From contig NZ_SNUE01000001.1 in NCBI RefSeq assembly GCF_012027425.1, positions 310,001 through 374,000 of the forward strand: a DNA stretch of 64,000 nt, given 5' to 3'. The notes below the pieces were generated by a model that had not been told where the DNA came from, did no database searches, and saw only the letters and a program-made list of their open reading frames with translations. Source of the stretch: Thermococcus sp. MV5. GTDB lineage: Archaea > Methanobacteriota_B > Thermococci > Thermococcales > Thermococcaceae. The position numbers and the translations under genes were made by a program. This document shows, piece after piece, positions 7,919 to 16,649 of the stretch (positions are counted from its first letter, which is position 1; each line of letters starts with the position of its first letter).

Positions 7919-8617
7919 ATGACAACATACTTTGATATAGAACAAGTTTTAAATAAACTCAAGTTTGGAGAGAGTGTCTTGATAGAGTATAATTCCCTCA
8001 CACATCCAGAATTTTGGTTATTTCTATTAGTCCAGTGGGCAAAAAAGAAAGGGTACAAAATTGTAATTGATGATAACATAGATACCCTTTACTCTTTCAA
8101 AGCGAGTCTCGAGCTCTTGGGCCTCGATACGAAGGTTTTAGAAGAAGCGTTAGTAATCAAAACTGGAGGAAGAAAGAAAGTCGGAAACATTATAGGAGAA
8201 ATTCCAATTAATGATGTGCGTGTAGAGTCCAGCAAGTATGTGAACTTCTTCGTTTCAGCAATAGGGGGAGGAAATGTCATCAATCCAGTCCTTGGCCTCG
8301 ATCGGGCATTTTACATCCATAGCTCAAAGGAAGAAGTTATGGCACTAATTAGAAATGGGATTCTGTTCAAAGGGGACAAAAGAAGAATCGCATTTTATTT
8401 TGTTAACATTGATGTCCTAAATAATATCCATCCAGCCATATTGTCTTGGCTTGAAGAGCTCGTCACTACAATAATTCGTATTCAACAAAGTTTAAAAGAA
8501 ATGAGAGCATTAATTGTGAAATCAATAAACCACGAGCTAAACGGAGAAGAAGTCATTGTTCCATTCATGACGAAGAATAGAAGTGAACCAACTCTGTCGG
8601 AAAAGGGCTATCCCTGA
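7919..8617 (+). CDS. DUF257 family protein (Thermococcales-specific)
   Basis: The 232-residue protein resembles the DUF257 family, known to me essentially from Pyrococcus and Thermococcus and of unknown function. Features include FGESVLIEYNSLTHPEFWLFLLVQWAKKKGYKIVIDDNIDTLYSF near the start, giving an alpha/beta, RecA- or KaiC-like impression but without an intact Walker A, and FFVSAIGGGNVINPVLGLDRAFYIHSSKEE in the middle. It is probably cytoplasmic, without signal peptide or membrane helices. The ATG follows GGTGGCG. The stop codon lies within the first bases of a hairpin relic (8612-8645), so the original C-terminus may have been changed by that sequence. Confidence 0.8.
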   Translation: MTTYFDIEQVLNKLKFGESVLIEYNSLTHPEFWLFLLVQWAKKKGYKIVIDDNIDTLYSFKASLELLGLDTKVLEEALVIKTGGRKKVGNIIGEIPINDVRVESSKYVNFFVSAIGGGNVINPVLGLDRAFYIHSSKEEVMALIRNGILFKGDKRRIAFYFVNIDVLNNIHPAILSWLEELVTTIIRIQQSLKEMRALIVKSINHELNGEEVIVPFMTKNRSEPTLSEKGYP

Positions 8618-8645
8618 TCTCTTCCCCACCCTGAAGGGCAAAGCT
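8612..8645 (+). repeat. Hairpin relic, family copy 2 (IS605-right-end-like)
   Basis: CCCTGATCTCTTC followed by CCCACCCTGAAGGGCAAAGC matches the copy at 42561 in both the lead sequence and the hairpin layout. The short stem CCCT/AGGG is still complementary. Its TGA supplies the stop codon of the DUF257 gene. Confidence 0.55.
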
Positions 8646-8674
8646 TGTTAAAAAGTCACAAATATAAAAAAGAA

Positions 8675-9508
8675 TTAGAACTTCGTTATCCCCGGAAACC
8701 AGTATTTTCTGCCTTTTTTCTCTTTCTCTTCATCCCATTCATGGAGTATTTTAACAGCTTCGCTAGCAACTAGGGCAGCTTCTTTTTCACCCTCTTTTCC
8801 AAACTGATTGGTTATTCTATTAGCGAAAACTGCACAAACACAACCTGCCCTAAGCCCATAAATATTCGCTAGAGTATAAAGTGTTGCTGCTTCCATTTCA
8901 AAATTAGTAACCCTTGCTTGCCTTAAATCATCTATAAGATGTTTTGCAAAGCTTGGGAAGTAACCATTTAAACCAGGTCTTGCCTGACCAACATAAAAGC
9001 TGTCTGTAGAAGCTGTTATCCCCACATGATATCTAACACCTAAACTCTCAGCAGCTTCGATAAGAGCTAATGTTACTTCAAGATCAGCCGCAGCTGGATA
9101 CTCTATTCTAACATACTGTTTTGATGTCCCTTCCAGTCTAACGGCTGCTTTTGCTATTATTAAATCACCGATTTCTATGCCAGGTTGAATAGCCCCCGTA
9201 GAACCTACTCTTATAAATGTATCCGCTCCTATAGCAGCCAATTCTTCAATTGCTATAGCAGTAGATGGCCCACCAATTCCTGTGGAAGTAACGCTTATAG
9301 AAACTCCCTTGTATTTGCCTGTGTGAGTTCTATATTCTCTATGAAAAGCTATTTCCTTGGCTTCATCCCAAAGAGTACTTATATTAGGAACTCTCTCAGG
9401 ATCACCCGGAAGAAGGACATATCTAGCAACATCTCCAGGTTTACAAGCTATATGATATTGATACCCCTCTTCAGTTTGAGGCCTGTCTGCTGGCATGAAC
9501 TTCTTCAT
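8675..9508 (-). CDS. udp: Uridine phosphorylase (nucleoside phosphorylase family 1)
   Basis: The enzyme of about 277 residues phosphorolyses uridine, or a related nucleoside, to base plus ribose-1-phosphate in nucleoside salvage. Visible motifs are the phosphate-binding LLPGDPERVPNI near the start, REYRTHTGKYKGVSISVTSTGIGGPSTAIAIEEL, VGSTGAIQPGIEIGDLIIA, and the ribose-binding NFEMEAATLYTLA. FYVGQARPGLNGYF and other loops fit uridine phosphorylase better than hexameric purine phosphorylase, but specificity needs assay. The ATG at 9508 follows GGAGGTGAGGTGT. It is divergent from the threonine synthase gene. Confidence 0.9.
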   Translation of the reverse strand: MKKFMPADRPQTEEGYQYHIACKPGDVARYVLLPGDPERVPNISTLWDEAKEIAFHREYRTHTGKYKGVSISVTSTGIGGPSTAIAIEELAAIGADTFIRVGSTGAIQPGIEIGDLIIAKAAVRLEGTSKQYVRIEYPAAADLEVTLALIEAAESLGVRYHVGITASTDSFYVGQARPGLNGYFPSFAKHLIDDLRQARVTNFEMEAATLYTLANIYGLRAGCVCAVFANRITNQFGKEGEKEAALVASEAVKILHEWDEEKEKKGRKYWFPGITKF

Positions 9509-9580
9509 ACACCTCACCTCCAGAGTTATTTTAGAAAAGACCTATATAAATGAAACCCTTAATAATAAAGAGGTGATACT

Positions 9581-10627
9581 GTGTTAAAATGCCAAACGTG
9601 CGGAAGGATTTATAAGAACTTTAAGATCATATGTAAGTGCGGTGGAGTTCTAGATTATATCAGTGAAATTGGAAATAACTTTGATTCCCTACTCAAAAAA
9701 GAGTTCCTAGACGTTAGAAGATATCTAGAGTTTTTACCTGTAAAAGGAGGATTTCTACCAAAGTTAATACTCCCAATAACCCCAGTTGTGAAAAGAGAGA
9801 TTAATGGAATTCATGTTTTTTTCAAACTCGAATACCTTATGCCAAGTGGCTCTTTTAAAGATAGAGGTACTTATGTGACAATAGCAAAGTTAAAAGAGGC
9901 AGGAATTAAAGAAGTCACTTTAGATTCCTCAGGCAATGCTGCTTTAAGTTTAGCTCTATTTGGAAAAAGTGAAGGGATAAAAACTCACATCTTTATTCCA
10001 GCACATACGAGCGAAGGAAAAAAACAACTGCTCAAATTTCTTGGAGCAGAAGTGCATGAAATCCAAGGTTCACGGATGAAGGTACATGTAATGGCCAGAG
10101 AAGTCAAAAAAGGACTTTACATCTCCCACTGGTATAATCCGTATTTCGTTGAGGGAACTAAAGTGATAGCATATGAAACGTATGAACAAATAGGAAACGT
10201 TGATTATGTATTAACTCCCGTAGGCAGTGGCAGTCTTTTTTTAGGAGTTTATAAGGGATTTAAAGAACTAAAACTTCTTGAAAAAATCAAGATCCCAAAA
10301 ATGATAGCTGTCCAAGGAAAAGGTTATGAAAGTCTTTGTGAGAGGAGCAAGGAAAGAAGCAGTCTAGCAGAGGGGATAGCAATCCCTGAACCACCAAGAA
10401 AGAAGCAGATGACCAAAGTTTTGACAACAACCCACGGAACATGTGTTTCCGTTGGGGATAGAGAGATCAAAGAAGCACTTAGTGAATTAATCTCTATGGG
10501 ATTTCTTGTTGAACCAACTTCAGCAACAGTTTATGCAGGATTTAGGAAGCTTTTAAATGAGGAGTACTTTGAAAAGGGTTCTAACGTTTTAATGCCTCTA
10601 ACTGGATCTGGACTAAAAAACGTTTAA
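9581..10627 (+). CDS. thrC: Threonine synthase
   Basis: This PLP enzyme of fold type II converts O-phosphohomoserine to threonine. An N-terminal zinc ribbon (CQTCGRIYKNFKIICKCGG), common in archaeal threonine synthases, precedes the catalytic domain. The PLP lysine lies in SGSFKDRGTY and is followed by DSSGNAALSLALFG and the phosphate-binding VGSGSLFLGVYKGF. The 348-residue length is typical. It starts with GTG, and GAGGTGATACT is upstream. TATA element CCTATATAAATG is at about 9541-9552, giving a short leader. Its stop codon lies one base from the encoded CCA end of the convergent tRNA-Cys. Cysteate synthase is a possible alternative within the family but less likely. Confidence 0.88.
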   Translation: MLKCQTCGRIYKNFKIICKCGGVLDYISEIGNNFDSLLKKEFLDVRRYLEFLPVKGGFLPKLILPITPVVKREINGIHVFFKLEYLMPSGSFKDRGTYVTIAKLKEAGIKEVTLDSSGNAALSLALFGKSEGIKTHIFIPAHTSEGKKQLLKFLGAEVHEIQGSRMKVHVMAREVKKGLYISHWYNPYFVEGTKVIAYETYEQIGNVDYVLTPVGSGSLFLGVYKGFKELKLLEKIKIPKMIAVQGKGYESLCERSKERSSLAEGIAIPEPPRKKQMTKVLTTTHGTCVSVGDREIKEALSELISMGFLVEPTSATVYAGFRKLLNEEYFEKGSNVLMPLTGSGLKNV

Positions 10628-10628
10628 A

Positions 10629-10703
10629 TGGAGCCGGGAGGGGGATTTGAACCCCCGTAAAGCGGATCTGCAGTCCGCCGCCTCGCCTCTAGGCTATCCC
10701 GGC
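10629..10703 (-). tRNA. tRNA-Cys (GCA)
   Basis: GCCGGGA and TCCCGGC acceptor arms pair, CCA is encoded, and the stem GCGGA/TCCGC encloses CTGCAGA, giving anticodon GCA. It lies one base from the stop codon of thrC on the other strand. Confidence 0.96.
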
Positions 10704-10725
10704 GTTTTACCCTAAAGAAGATTTT

Positions 10726-10812
10726 TGGCGCCGCGGCGGGGATTTGAACCCCGGAGGGACCACGCCCATCGGCTTAGCAGGCCGACGCCATACCAGGCTA
10801 GGCTACCGCGGC
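10726..10812 (-). tRNA. tRNA-Ser (GCT)
   Basis: GCCGCGG and CCGCGGC pair, CCA is encoded, and TCGGC/GCCGA encloses CTGCTAA, giving anticodon GCT. The extra-long variable arm fits serine. A TATA element (AAAGATTTAAATACCC, minus strand, about 10838-10855) lies upstream and probably drives both this tRNA and tRNA-Cys. The remaining 90 bases up to 10942 show nothing I can assign. Confidence 0.96.
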
Positions 10813-10942
10813 ATGCTCAACATTAAGGAGTCTGGGAGGGTATTTAAATCTTTCGCAAATGGCAACGCTAGAATCTATGAGTATCCACAGAGTGCCTTTT
10901 TGACGCCCGTATTAAAAACATTGATAAGAAATAGCCAATAAT

Positions 10943-12070
10943 TTAAAAGAACTTTCCATACATATGCTGAGGTATTGGACAGAATATCAACCGCCTCCCC
11001 CACAAACAATCTGCACAACTGGGCTCATTACCCCAACAATCAACGTCACTCGTAGTAACAAAGTCACATGACTCCTGAAGGGAACAATCCGTACAAGAGG
11101 GGTACGCATAGTTCTTCATGATAAATCGAAACCAAGTATAGCGCCTACTTCTCCATATGTCGCTTAATCTTTCCTCTTTCACGTTTCCAAAGGAATACGC
11201 ATTGACCTTTTTCTTTCTTCCAAAAATATATTCATAGTAAGTATGAAGAAACCTGTAGCATGGTGCTACCTCCCCATCCCATCTAATAACAGCAGCATTA
11301 TTTTCATCAAACTCACATCTTCTTTCACTTTTCAGTTCAAAATAAGGAATCTTTACATACAGCCCATAATGAGCTATTTTTTCAACTTCCTGGACATAGT
11401 ACTCCATGTTAACACTACCATCATAAACAATGTCGTTTATTTGCTCTTCAGCCATTGGAATTAAATTTGAGAGTAACAGGGTATCGGCACCGATATCCCT
11501 AAGATAACGAGCTATTTTAGATAGTTGATTATAGTTTTCTTTAGTTACAACAACTTCAACCCCAATAGAAGGTTTTCCTGTCCCATACTTCTTTTTTAAC
11601 TCCACTAATTTTCGTATTTTTTCAGCAGTAAGAGCGGCAGCTAAATGACCAAGAGTTATGGCACCAGAAACATTTGGAACCGTATCCATGGAAAAATATA
11701 TCAACTCCACTCCAAGCTTTACAAGCTCTTCAAGAATCTCATCTGTAAGCAAAGTACCATTTGTCGAAATTCCTAGAGCAAAACCTCTTCTTTTTACTTC
11801 TCTAACCATCTTAATAAACTGGGGATGTACAGTAGGTTCTCCAATACCTCCCAAAAGTACCATCTCTAGATTTGGAAATTCTTCTGCATCATCAAGAATT
11901 TTTAAAAACAAATCCCAATCCATATCTCCTTCTTCATCTTCCCAATATTGTTTAAAACACATTTTACACTTTAGGTTACACCGACTTGTTATTTCAATAT
12001 AAAGATACTTCATGTCGAGTTTGGGTTTTATTGTGACTTCTGCATCCCAGAGTCTGAATTTATGCTCCAT
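10943..12070 (-). CDS. cmo: Radical SAM/SPASM cofactor-modifying protein of the tungsten operon
   Basis: The 375-residue radical SAM protein has the SAM cluster CNLKCKMC near residue 32, GGIGEPTVHP, and a C-terminal cysteine-rich SPASM-like region (CEFDENNAAVIRWDGEVAPCYRF, then CTDCSLQESCDF and CADCLWGRRLIFC). It is the third gene behind aor and moaD. That matches the cmo gene beside aor in P. furiosus, proposed to modify the tungstopterin cofactor of aldehyde:ferredoxin oxidoreductase. Its ATG directly follows the moaD stop (TAAATG), so it is translationally coupled. The chemistry is inferred from context; SPASM proteins often modify peptides, and a peptide target cannot be excluded. Confidence 0.82.
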   Translation of the reverse strand: MEHKFRLWDAEVTIKPKLDMKYLYIEITSRCNLKCKMCFKQYWEDEEGDMDWDLFLKILDDAEEFPNLEMVLLGGIGEPTVHPQFIKMVREVKRRGFALGISTNGTLLTDEILEELVKLGVELIYFSMDTVPNVSGAITLGHLAAALTAEKIRKLVELKKKYGTGKPSIGVEVVVTKENYNQLSKIARYLRDIGADTLLLSNLIPMAEEQINDIVYDGSVNMEYYVQEVEKIAHYGLYVKIPYFELKSERRCEFDENNAAVIRWDGEVAPCYRFLHTYYEYIFGRKKKVNAYSFGNVKEERLSDIWRSRRYTWFRFIMKNYAYPSCTDCSLQESCDFVTTSDVDCWGNEPSCADCLWGRRLIFCPIPQHMYGKFF

Positions 12071-12322
12071 TTAACCCCCTCCAGCAGGGGGGAATACACT
12101 AACTGTATCATCTTCTTTCAAGGGAGTTTCAGGGCCTTGGAGATGCTCTATGTTACGGCCATTAACAAGTATCATAAAACCTTTCTCAATTTCCTTTTTG
12201 AAACCAGGAAACAGCTCATCCATTTTATCCAGAAGCTCCTTCACGGTTCTAACCTCATTTATTTCTATAGTCCTCTTTCCTGTGAATCTGATGAGAGTCG
12301 CAAAAAGCTTAACTTTTACCAT
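12071..12322 (-). CDS. moaD: MoaD/ThiS-like sulfur carrier protein
   Basis: This 83-residue beta-grasp protein ends in the glycine-glycine tail (PPAGGG) needed for adenylation and thiocarboxylation. It carries sulfur for dithiolene formation in molybdopterin or tungstopterin biosynthesis. VKLFATLIRFTGKRTIEINEVRTVKELLDKM and GRNIEHLQGPETPLKEDDTVSVFPPAGG are typical MoaD segments. Location between aor and the radical SAM gene indicates a role in the tungsten cofactor of AOR. The SD GGTGA lies before the ATG. It is separated from aor by 78 bases containing a strong hairpin, so its expression may be lower than that of aor. Confidence 0.93.
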   Translation of the reverse strand: MVKVKLFATLIRFTGKRTIEINEVRTVKELLDKMDELFPGFKKEIEKGFMILVNGRNIEHLQGPETPLKEDDTVSVFPPAGGG

Positions 12323-12367
12323 TATTCATCACCTTAAAAATATTTCACTTCAATAACATTAAAGATT

Positions 12368-12391
12368 TTTTATGAAAAAAATTTCATAAAA
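12368..12391. terminator. Intercistronic hairpin between aor and moaD
   Basis: TTTTATGAAA and TTTCATAAAA form a perfect 10-base-pair stem with a 4-A loop, 10 bases after the aor stop and 45 bases before moaD. It could act as a partial terminator, RNA-processing site or 3'-end stabiliser that separates high aor output from low moaD/cmo output. Function is inferred from position. Confidence 0.45.
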
Positions 12392-12400
12392 GAAAAAGAC

Positions 12401-14218
12401 TCACATAAATTCATCAAGATCAAGTTCTTTAAGCTTCTCTTCTGGAATCTTTCCGTCTTCACTCCATCCACGAAGTGCATAATACCTTGGAAGCATTTCT
12501 TTAAGTCTAACTGTATGTCCCTTGTTTGGACCTTCTGGCATTGGCTCTTCAAGGAAGCGTTTTGGAAGAGTATCGTCTCTAGCTGGATCAAGGCCCGCTT
12601 TAAGGTTGAAGAGTCTCTCTGCATTCCAAATTCTTTCTCCAATCTTAAGATAGTCGTCAGTGCTAAAGTCCCAACCAAGACCTGCGTTGAGCAAATCAGT
12701 GTAGTCATCTGCCCCTAAACCAAATGTCGTGAATAGACACAATCCAGCAGCATCTATAACTGCAGTAAGGTGCTGGAAGATTATAAGCATCTTTACCTTC
12801 TCATCTCCTATGTCGTGTGGGTCCATTTTATATGGATATCCAAGAATTTCTGGACTTATCATGTAGTTCTTTATGTGGCATCCGCCACGATTGTTGGTTG
12901 CGTAACCTAATCCATGTCCTTCAGCACCTCTTGGGTCATATGCTGGGAGCTCCATTTTCTTAACTCCCATAAAGTACTCTGTTCCATTGTACATCTCAGC
13001 TAACCTGTATCCTCCTTCAGCAAGCTTATCTCCAAAACCTTCTCTCTTGGATATCTTCTCGATATAGTAGTGAAGAACCTCGGTGTTACCAAACCTAAAT
13101 GGTGGAGCTTCTCCAAGATCCTCATCCTTTATTAGTCCTTTTTCGTAAAGTTCCATAGCCGTTGCCAATGTTCCACCAGTTGATATAGTATCAAGACCGA
13201 ATTCATCACACATATGATTAGCCTCAATTATAGTTGCTAAGTCATTTATGCCCATGTTTGAACCAAGTGCCCAAATACTCTCGTATTCAGGTCCTTCTGT
13301 CTCCCCAACAGTGGGGAGTTTGTTAACCCTTGCACATCCAATGGGACATGCAAAACAAGGTTTATTCCTAATAAGATACTTAGCAACCATTGCTTCACCA
13401 CTTTGTTCATAAGCGTATTCAAATACTCCTGTTTGGAAGTTCTTATGTGGATAAAGACCATTTTCATTTATTATATTCACTAGTACTGAAGTTCCAAACT
13501 TGGGCAATCCTCCACCACCAACTGGATCATTCCTTATCTTGTTCACCTTCTCTCTAACAACTTGCATGAATTTTTCCTTATCTGCAATAGGAACTGTTTT
13601 AGTCCCTTTTACAGCAATAGCTTTGAGTTTCTTACTCCCCATTACTGCTCCCGGGCCTCCTCTACCAGCGGCCCTGTGTTCATCATTCATCACTGCTGCA
13701 AATTTCACAAGATTCTCACCAGCTGGACCAATTTCTGCTATTCGAATATTCTTATCATCAAGTTCTTTTCGTATAATGCTTTCAGTTTCTCCTGTAGTTT
13801 TACCCCATAGATGAGAAGCATCTTTAAGCTCTATGTGGTCATCGTTTATGTAAAGATAGACAGGCTTTTCAGACGCTCCTTCAATTACTACTGCATCATA
13901 ACCTGCTTTCTTAAGTTCTGCTCCAAAATAACCACCGGAGTTTGCAAATGTGATATACCCCGTAAGCGGGCTCTTAGTTATAACATTGTATCTCCCTCCG
14001 GTAGGGGCGCTTGTTCCTGAAAGCGGTCCTGCTGCTATTATCAACTTGTTATCCGGGCTTAGTGGGTCTACAGTTGGGTCCATTTCTTTTAGAAGAAGAT
14101 ATATCCCAAGTCCTCTGCTACCAAGCCATTTCTTTGCAATTTCCTCATCCCATGTTTCTACTTTTATCTCTCCAGTCGAAAGATTCACTCTAATATATTT
14201 TCCCCAGTTTCCATACAT
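12401..14218 (-). CDS. aor: Tungsten-containing aldehyde:ferredoxin oxidoreductase
   Basis: AOR oxidises aldehydes from amino-acid and sugar catabolism to acids and reduces ferredoxin. The 605-residue protein has the same length as the P. furiosus enzyme and aligns with it by eye over its whole length. The [4Fe-4S] ligands are in place at Cys288, Cys291, Cys295 (CFACPIGC) and Cys494 (AAGLC). Tungstopterin-binding segments include NSGGYFGAELKKAGYDA, RAAGRGGPGAVMG, DPRGAEGHGLGYATNNRGG and DAAGLC. It is the first gene of the operon with moaD and cmo, with its own TATA element and GAGGTG before the ATG. The 3' end is followed by a perfect hairpin. Confidence 0.98.
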   Translation of the reverse strand: MYGNWGKYIRVNLSTGEIKVETWDEEIAKKWLGSRGLGIYLLLKEMDPTVDPLSPDNKLIIAAGPLSGTSAPTGGRYNVITKSPLTGYITFANSGGYFGAELKKAGYDAVVIEGASEKPVYLYINDDHIELKDASHLWGKTTGETESIIRKELDDKNIRIAEIGPAGENLVKFAAVMNDEHRAAGRGGPGAVMGSKKLKAIAVKGTKTVPIADKEKFMQVVREKVNKIRNDPVGGGGLPKFGTSVLVNIINENGLYPHKNFQTGVFEYAYEQSGEAMVAKYLIRNKPCFACPIGCARVNKLPTVGETEGPEYESIWALGSNMGINDLATIIEANHMCDEFGLDTISTGGTLATAMELYEKGLIKDEDLGEAPPFRFGNTEVLHYYIEKISKREGFGDKLAEGGYRLAEMYNGTEYFMGVKKMELPAYDPRGAEGHGLGYATNNRGGCHIKNYMISPEILGYPYKMDPHDIGDEKVKMLIIFQHLTAVIDAAGLCLFTTFGLGADDYTDLLNAGLGWDFSTDDYLKIGERIWNAERLFNLKAGLDPARDDTLPKRFLEEPMPEGPNKGHTVRLKEMLPRYYALRGWSEDGKIPEEKLKELDLDEFM

Positions 14219-14248
14219 AAAGAAACACCTCGATATATTATATGTTAT

Positions 14249-14262
14249 ACTTTATATATAAA
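14249..14262 (-). promoter_or_regulatory. aor promoter TATA element
   Basis: Read on the minus strand, TTTTATATATAAAG lies about 38 bases before the aor ATG, which puts transcription start near 14230 and leaves a leader of roughly a dozen bases holding the SD GAGGTG. The other 200 bases up to the nreA gene are AT-rich with nothing else I can assign. Confidence 0.5.
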
Positions 14263-14474
14263 AATTTAGGAAATCAAAAATGTTAATATATTGTAAAAAA
14301 GGTTAATTAAATAGTTAACTTCCAAACATCTTCTTGCCTTGAAAACCCTCTAATTAAAAGACGGAGAAGTTTGGTTATGTGCCAAGAAGAAACATGAATT
14401 AAAAACCAATCTACCAAAAACCTTCAACCAGTAGAGCTCAATAAACTATAAATAATATACTTTCAATGAATCTA

Positions 14475-15719
14475 ATGATGGAGCTTTTTAACTCAAAGCT
14501 GTGTGCTATTTGCAAAGGGAGAAAATTGCTATGCGGACGGCCTACTTGTCCGATTCTTGAACGGTTTAGAGTAGCTAGAAGTATAAAGGAAAAAATTAAT
14601 CGTAAGGATATATTTGGCTCTTCTCCCCCAAGTATTTTTGTTGGGGAGTATGGCTATCCAAAAGTTCGCATTGGCCCTTTAGTGCCACCTATAGAGGGAA
14701 ATACTTCTCATCTTGACAGCCCTTTAAAATGGGGGAATAAAACAATAAAAGACATCCTTTACTATCGCTCCCTACTTGTTATGGGTGAGATGAAAGCCGA
14801 TGTTAATGTAAGGAAAAGCAGAAGACTTCTAAGTGAGATACAAGAATTAGCCATGTCAATAAAACCCGTGGATAGTGAGATTCTACTTAAAAAGAAACCC
14901 GTGTTGAAAGTTCTTCCAAGTGAATTTGCACCTCCAATAGGCCCAAAAGCCGAACTCCTTGACTTTGAACTCACTGAAAATCCAAAAATTCCAAAAAGAA
15001 CAGATTATGTCGTTAATGACGAGTTAAAAGCTGAGCCAGCTATTATGCGTTTATATAACTGGGGGTTTGACGAGTACTATATCATAAGACTTCTTTCTGC
15101 CGGAATCTTAGGACTCCACAGAAAACTTGTACCCACAAGATGGAGCATTACAGCTGTACAAGATACTATAGGGAAAAAACTTAGAAAAGAAGTTCTTCAT
15201 TACGAACCAATAAATGAATTTGAGGTTTATTTTCATGAATTTCTTGGAAACAGATATGCTGTTATCCTAATGCCAGAAAGCTACGCATTTGAACTCCTTG
15301 AAGTATGGCTCAAGGGATCCCTCTTTGGAAGTGGGGAACCTGAGGTTCTTCATGATTATGAAGATTTTCGTGGGATTAAGGGATACGCAGAGCAAACTAC
15401 TGGAGCGTACTACGCTGCCCGTCTAAGTGTTCTTGAAACTCTGAGAAAAAGAAGAAGACAAGCTCGGATACTAGTATTTAGGGAGATTACCCCAAGATAT
15501 TATGCTCCCGTGGGAGTTTGGCAGATAAGAGTGGGAGTGAAGAAAGCTATGGAAAACCTCATAGGAAGATTCAACACACTGCAAGAAGCCTTAAATGAAG
15601 TTAAAAAGTTCCTTGAACATCCATTTAATCGGTATCTTAAAAAAAGCTGGATTCTAAAGATGGAAAAACAAAGAACCCTCGATTACTACTTAAATTACCA
15701 TAAGGCAACTTTTATATAA
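14475..15719 (+). CDS. NreA-type archaeal DNA repair protein
   Basis: The protein of about 414 residues belongs to the archaeal Nre family (DUF650 followed by DUF651). It has an N-terminal cysteine cluster (LCAICKGRKLLCGRPTCPIL) likely to bind zinc, then SSPPSIFVGEYGYPKVRIGPLVPP, and a conserved C-terminal half (RPTRWSITAVQDTIGKK-like LVPTRWSITAVQDTIG). The C-terminus contains QRTLDYYL, a good match to a PCNA-interacting (PIP) motif, as described for haloarchaeal NreA in mitomycin-C resistance. No SD is visible; TATA element CTATAAATA at 14446-14454 places the start site close to the ATG at 14475, so the mRNA may be leaderless. In-frame ATGs at 14466 and 14478 are alternatives. Confidence 0.82.
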   Translation: MMELFNSKLCAICKGRKLLCGRPTCPILERFRVARSIKEKINRKDIFGSSPPSIFVGEYGYPKVRIGPLVPPIEGNTSHLDSPLKWGNKTIKDILYYRSLLVMGEMKADVNVRKSRRLLSEIQELAMSIKPVDSEILLKKKPVLKVLPSEFAPPIGPKAELLDFELTENPKIPKRTDYVVNDELKAEPAIMRLYNWGFDEYYIIRLLSAGILGLHRKLVPTRWSITAVQDTIGKKLRKEVLHYEPINEFEVYFHEFLGNRYAVILMPESYAFELLEVWLKGSLFGSGEPEVLHDYEDFRGIKGYAEQTTGAYYAARLSVLETLRKRRRQARILVFREITPRYYAPVGVWQIRVGVKKAMENLIGRFNTLQEALNEVKKFLEHPFNRYLKKSWILKMEKQRTLDYYLNYHKATFI

Positions 15720-15779
15720 CTCCAAACATTAACATGAATTAGGCCTTATTCTCCTAGAGAGTCCCAAGAAGGGGTAGGT

Positions 15780-16622
15780 ATGGTCGATCTAATAGGAGCT
15801 ATCAATGCAATTGGAAACTTAATCCTTAGGTTTATTATCGTAGCCCTAGCCCTCTTGGTTCGAAGAGAACTTAGGAAGAGAGATCTACATATCCTCAGGT
15901 TTTATGACCTGTTAGTAATTAGTTTCATCGTCTATGCTGTATCAAAGATATTCTTTTTACCTCTCAACTTAGATAGAGCTGGGCTCATGGATATAGATGA
16001 GAAAACTGCTAGAACATTGAATAGTATTGCTAACTTCCTAATAAACATTTTTGGAATCCTTTTACTCTATACTTGGATAAAACTGTTTAGGGGTTTAACT
16101 CAAAGATATAGGCTTATACCTATTGTCCGACAATTCCCTGGCGAACTCGCTAAGACCCTTCCTCCAGGAGTTTATATAACAAAGCACACAGGAGAATTTT
16201 GTGAAAAGTACAAAAGTCTGTTACAAGGAAGAAAAGCCATCATAATAACACGACGAAAACCTAAAGACTTAAAATCAAAATTAGGGGTCGAACTTCCAAT
16301 CCTCTGGTTGGCAAAAGTTGAAGGTCCTAACGTTATTTACCCCCGCAATCTTGAACGCCTTGCACACGAACTCATCTCCTTTATGAGATCAGAAAAAGGA
16401 CCAAAAAGTATCATAATTGATGGTCTTGAATACCTAATGGTCGAGAATGATTTTGAATCAGTGTTTAAGTTCTTGACGGCTCTAAAAGATTATGCCACCC
16501 TCACTGATACCGTGATAATTGTTCCAGTGAAGAAAGAAGCCCTTGAGGAAAGAAGATATGCATTGCTTTTAAGAGAATTTCCAAAATTGGAAGAGCTTGA
16601 AGCTGTTCAAAAGGAGTATTAG
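15780..16622 (+). CDS. DUF835 membrane-anchored protein
   Basis: The 280-residue protein has an N-terminal membrane part of about three helices (LIGAINAIGNLILRFIIVALALLV, LLVISFIVYAVSKIFFLPL, NSIANFLINIFGILLLYTWI). A cytoplasmic DUF835 domain follows (PPGVYITKHTGEFCEKYKSLLQGRKAIIITRRKP to DTVIIVPVKKEALEERRYALLLREF). The DUF835 domain looks like an inactive RecA/KaiC-like fold: SIIIDGLEYLMVENDFESVFKFL resembles a Walker B strand, but no P-loop is present. In Thermococcales such domains occur in signalling-like proteins and the function is unknown. GGGGTAGGT lies before the ATG. It is the second gene rightward after nreA. Confidence 0.78.
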   Translation: MVDLIGAINAIGNLILRFIIVALALLVRRELRKRDLHILRFYDLLVISFIVYAVSKIFFLPLNLDRAGLMDIDEKTARTLNSIANFLINIFGILLLYTWIKLFRGLTQRYRLIPIVRQFPGELAKTLPPGVYITKHTGEFCEKYKSLLQGRKAIIITRRKPKDLKSKLGVELPILWLAKVEGPNVIYPRNLERLAHELISFMRSEKGPKSIIIDGLEYLMVENDFESVFKFLTALKDYATLTDTVIIVPVKKEALEERRYALLLREFPKLEELEAVQKEY

Positions 16623-16649
16623 AGATACAAACTACCCCCCAGCTTCACC

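Noticed and set aside
10744-10941. Plus-strand frame of 65 residues
   Set aside because: It runs antisense through tRNA-Ser and into an intergenic region; there is no SD.
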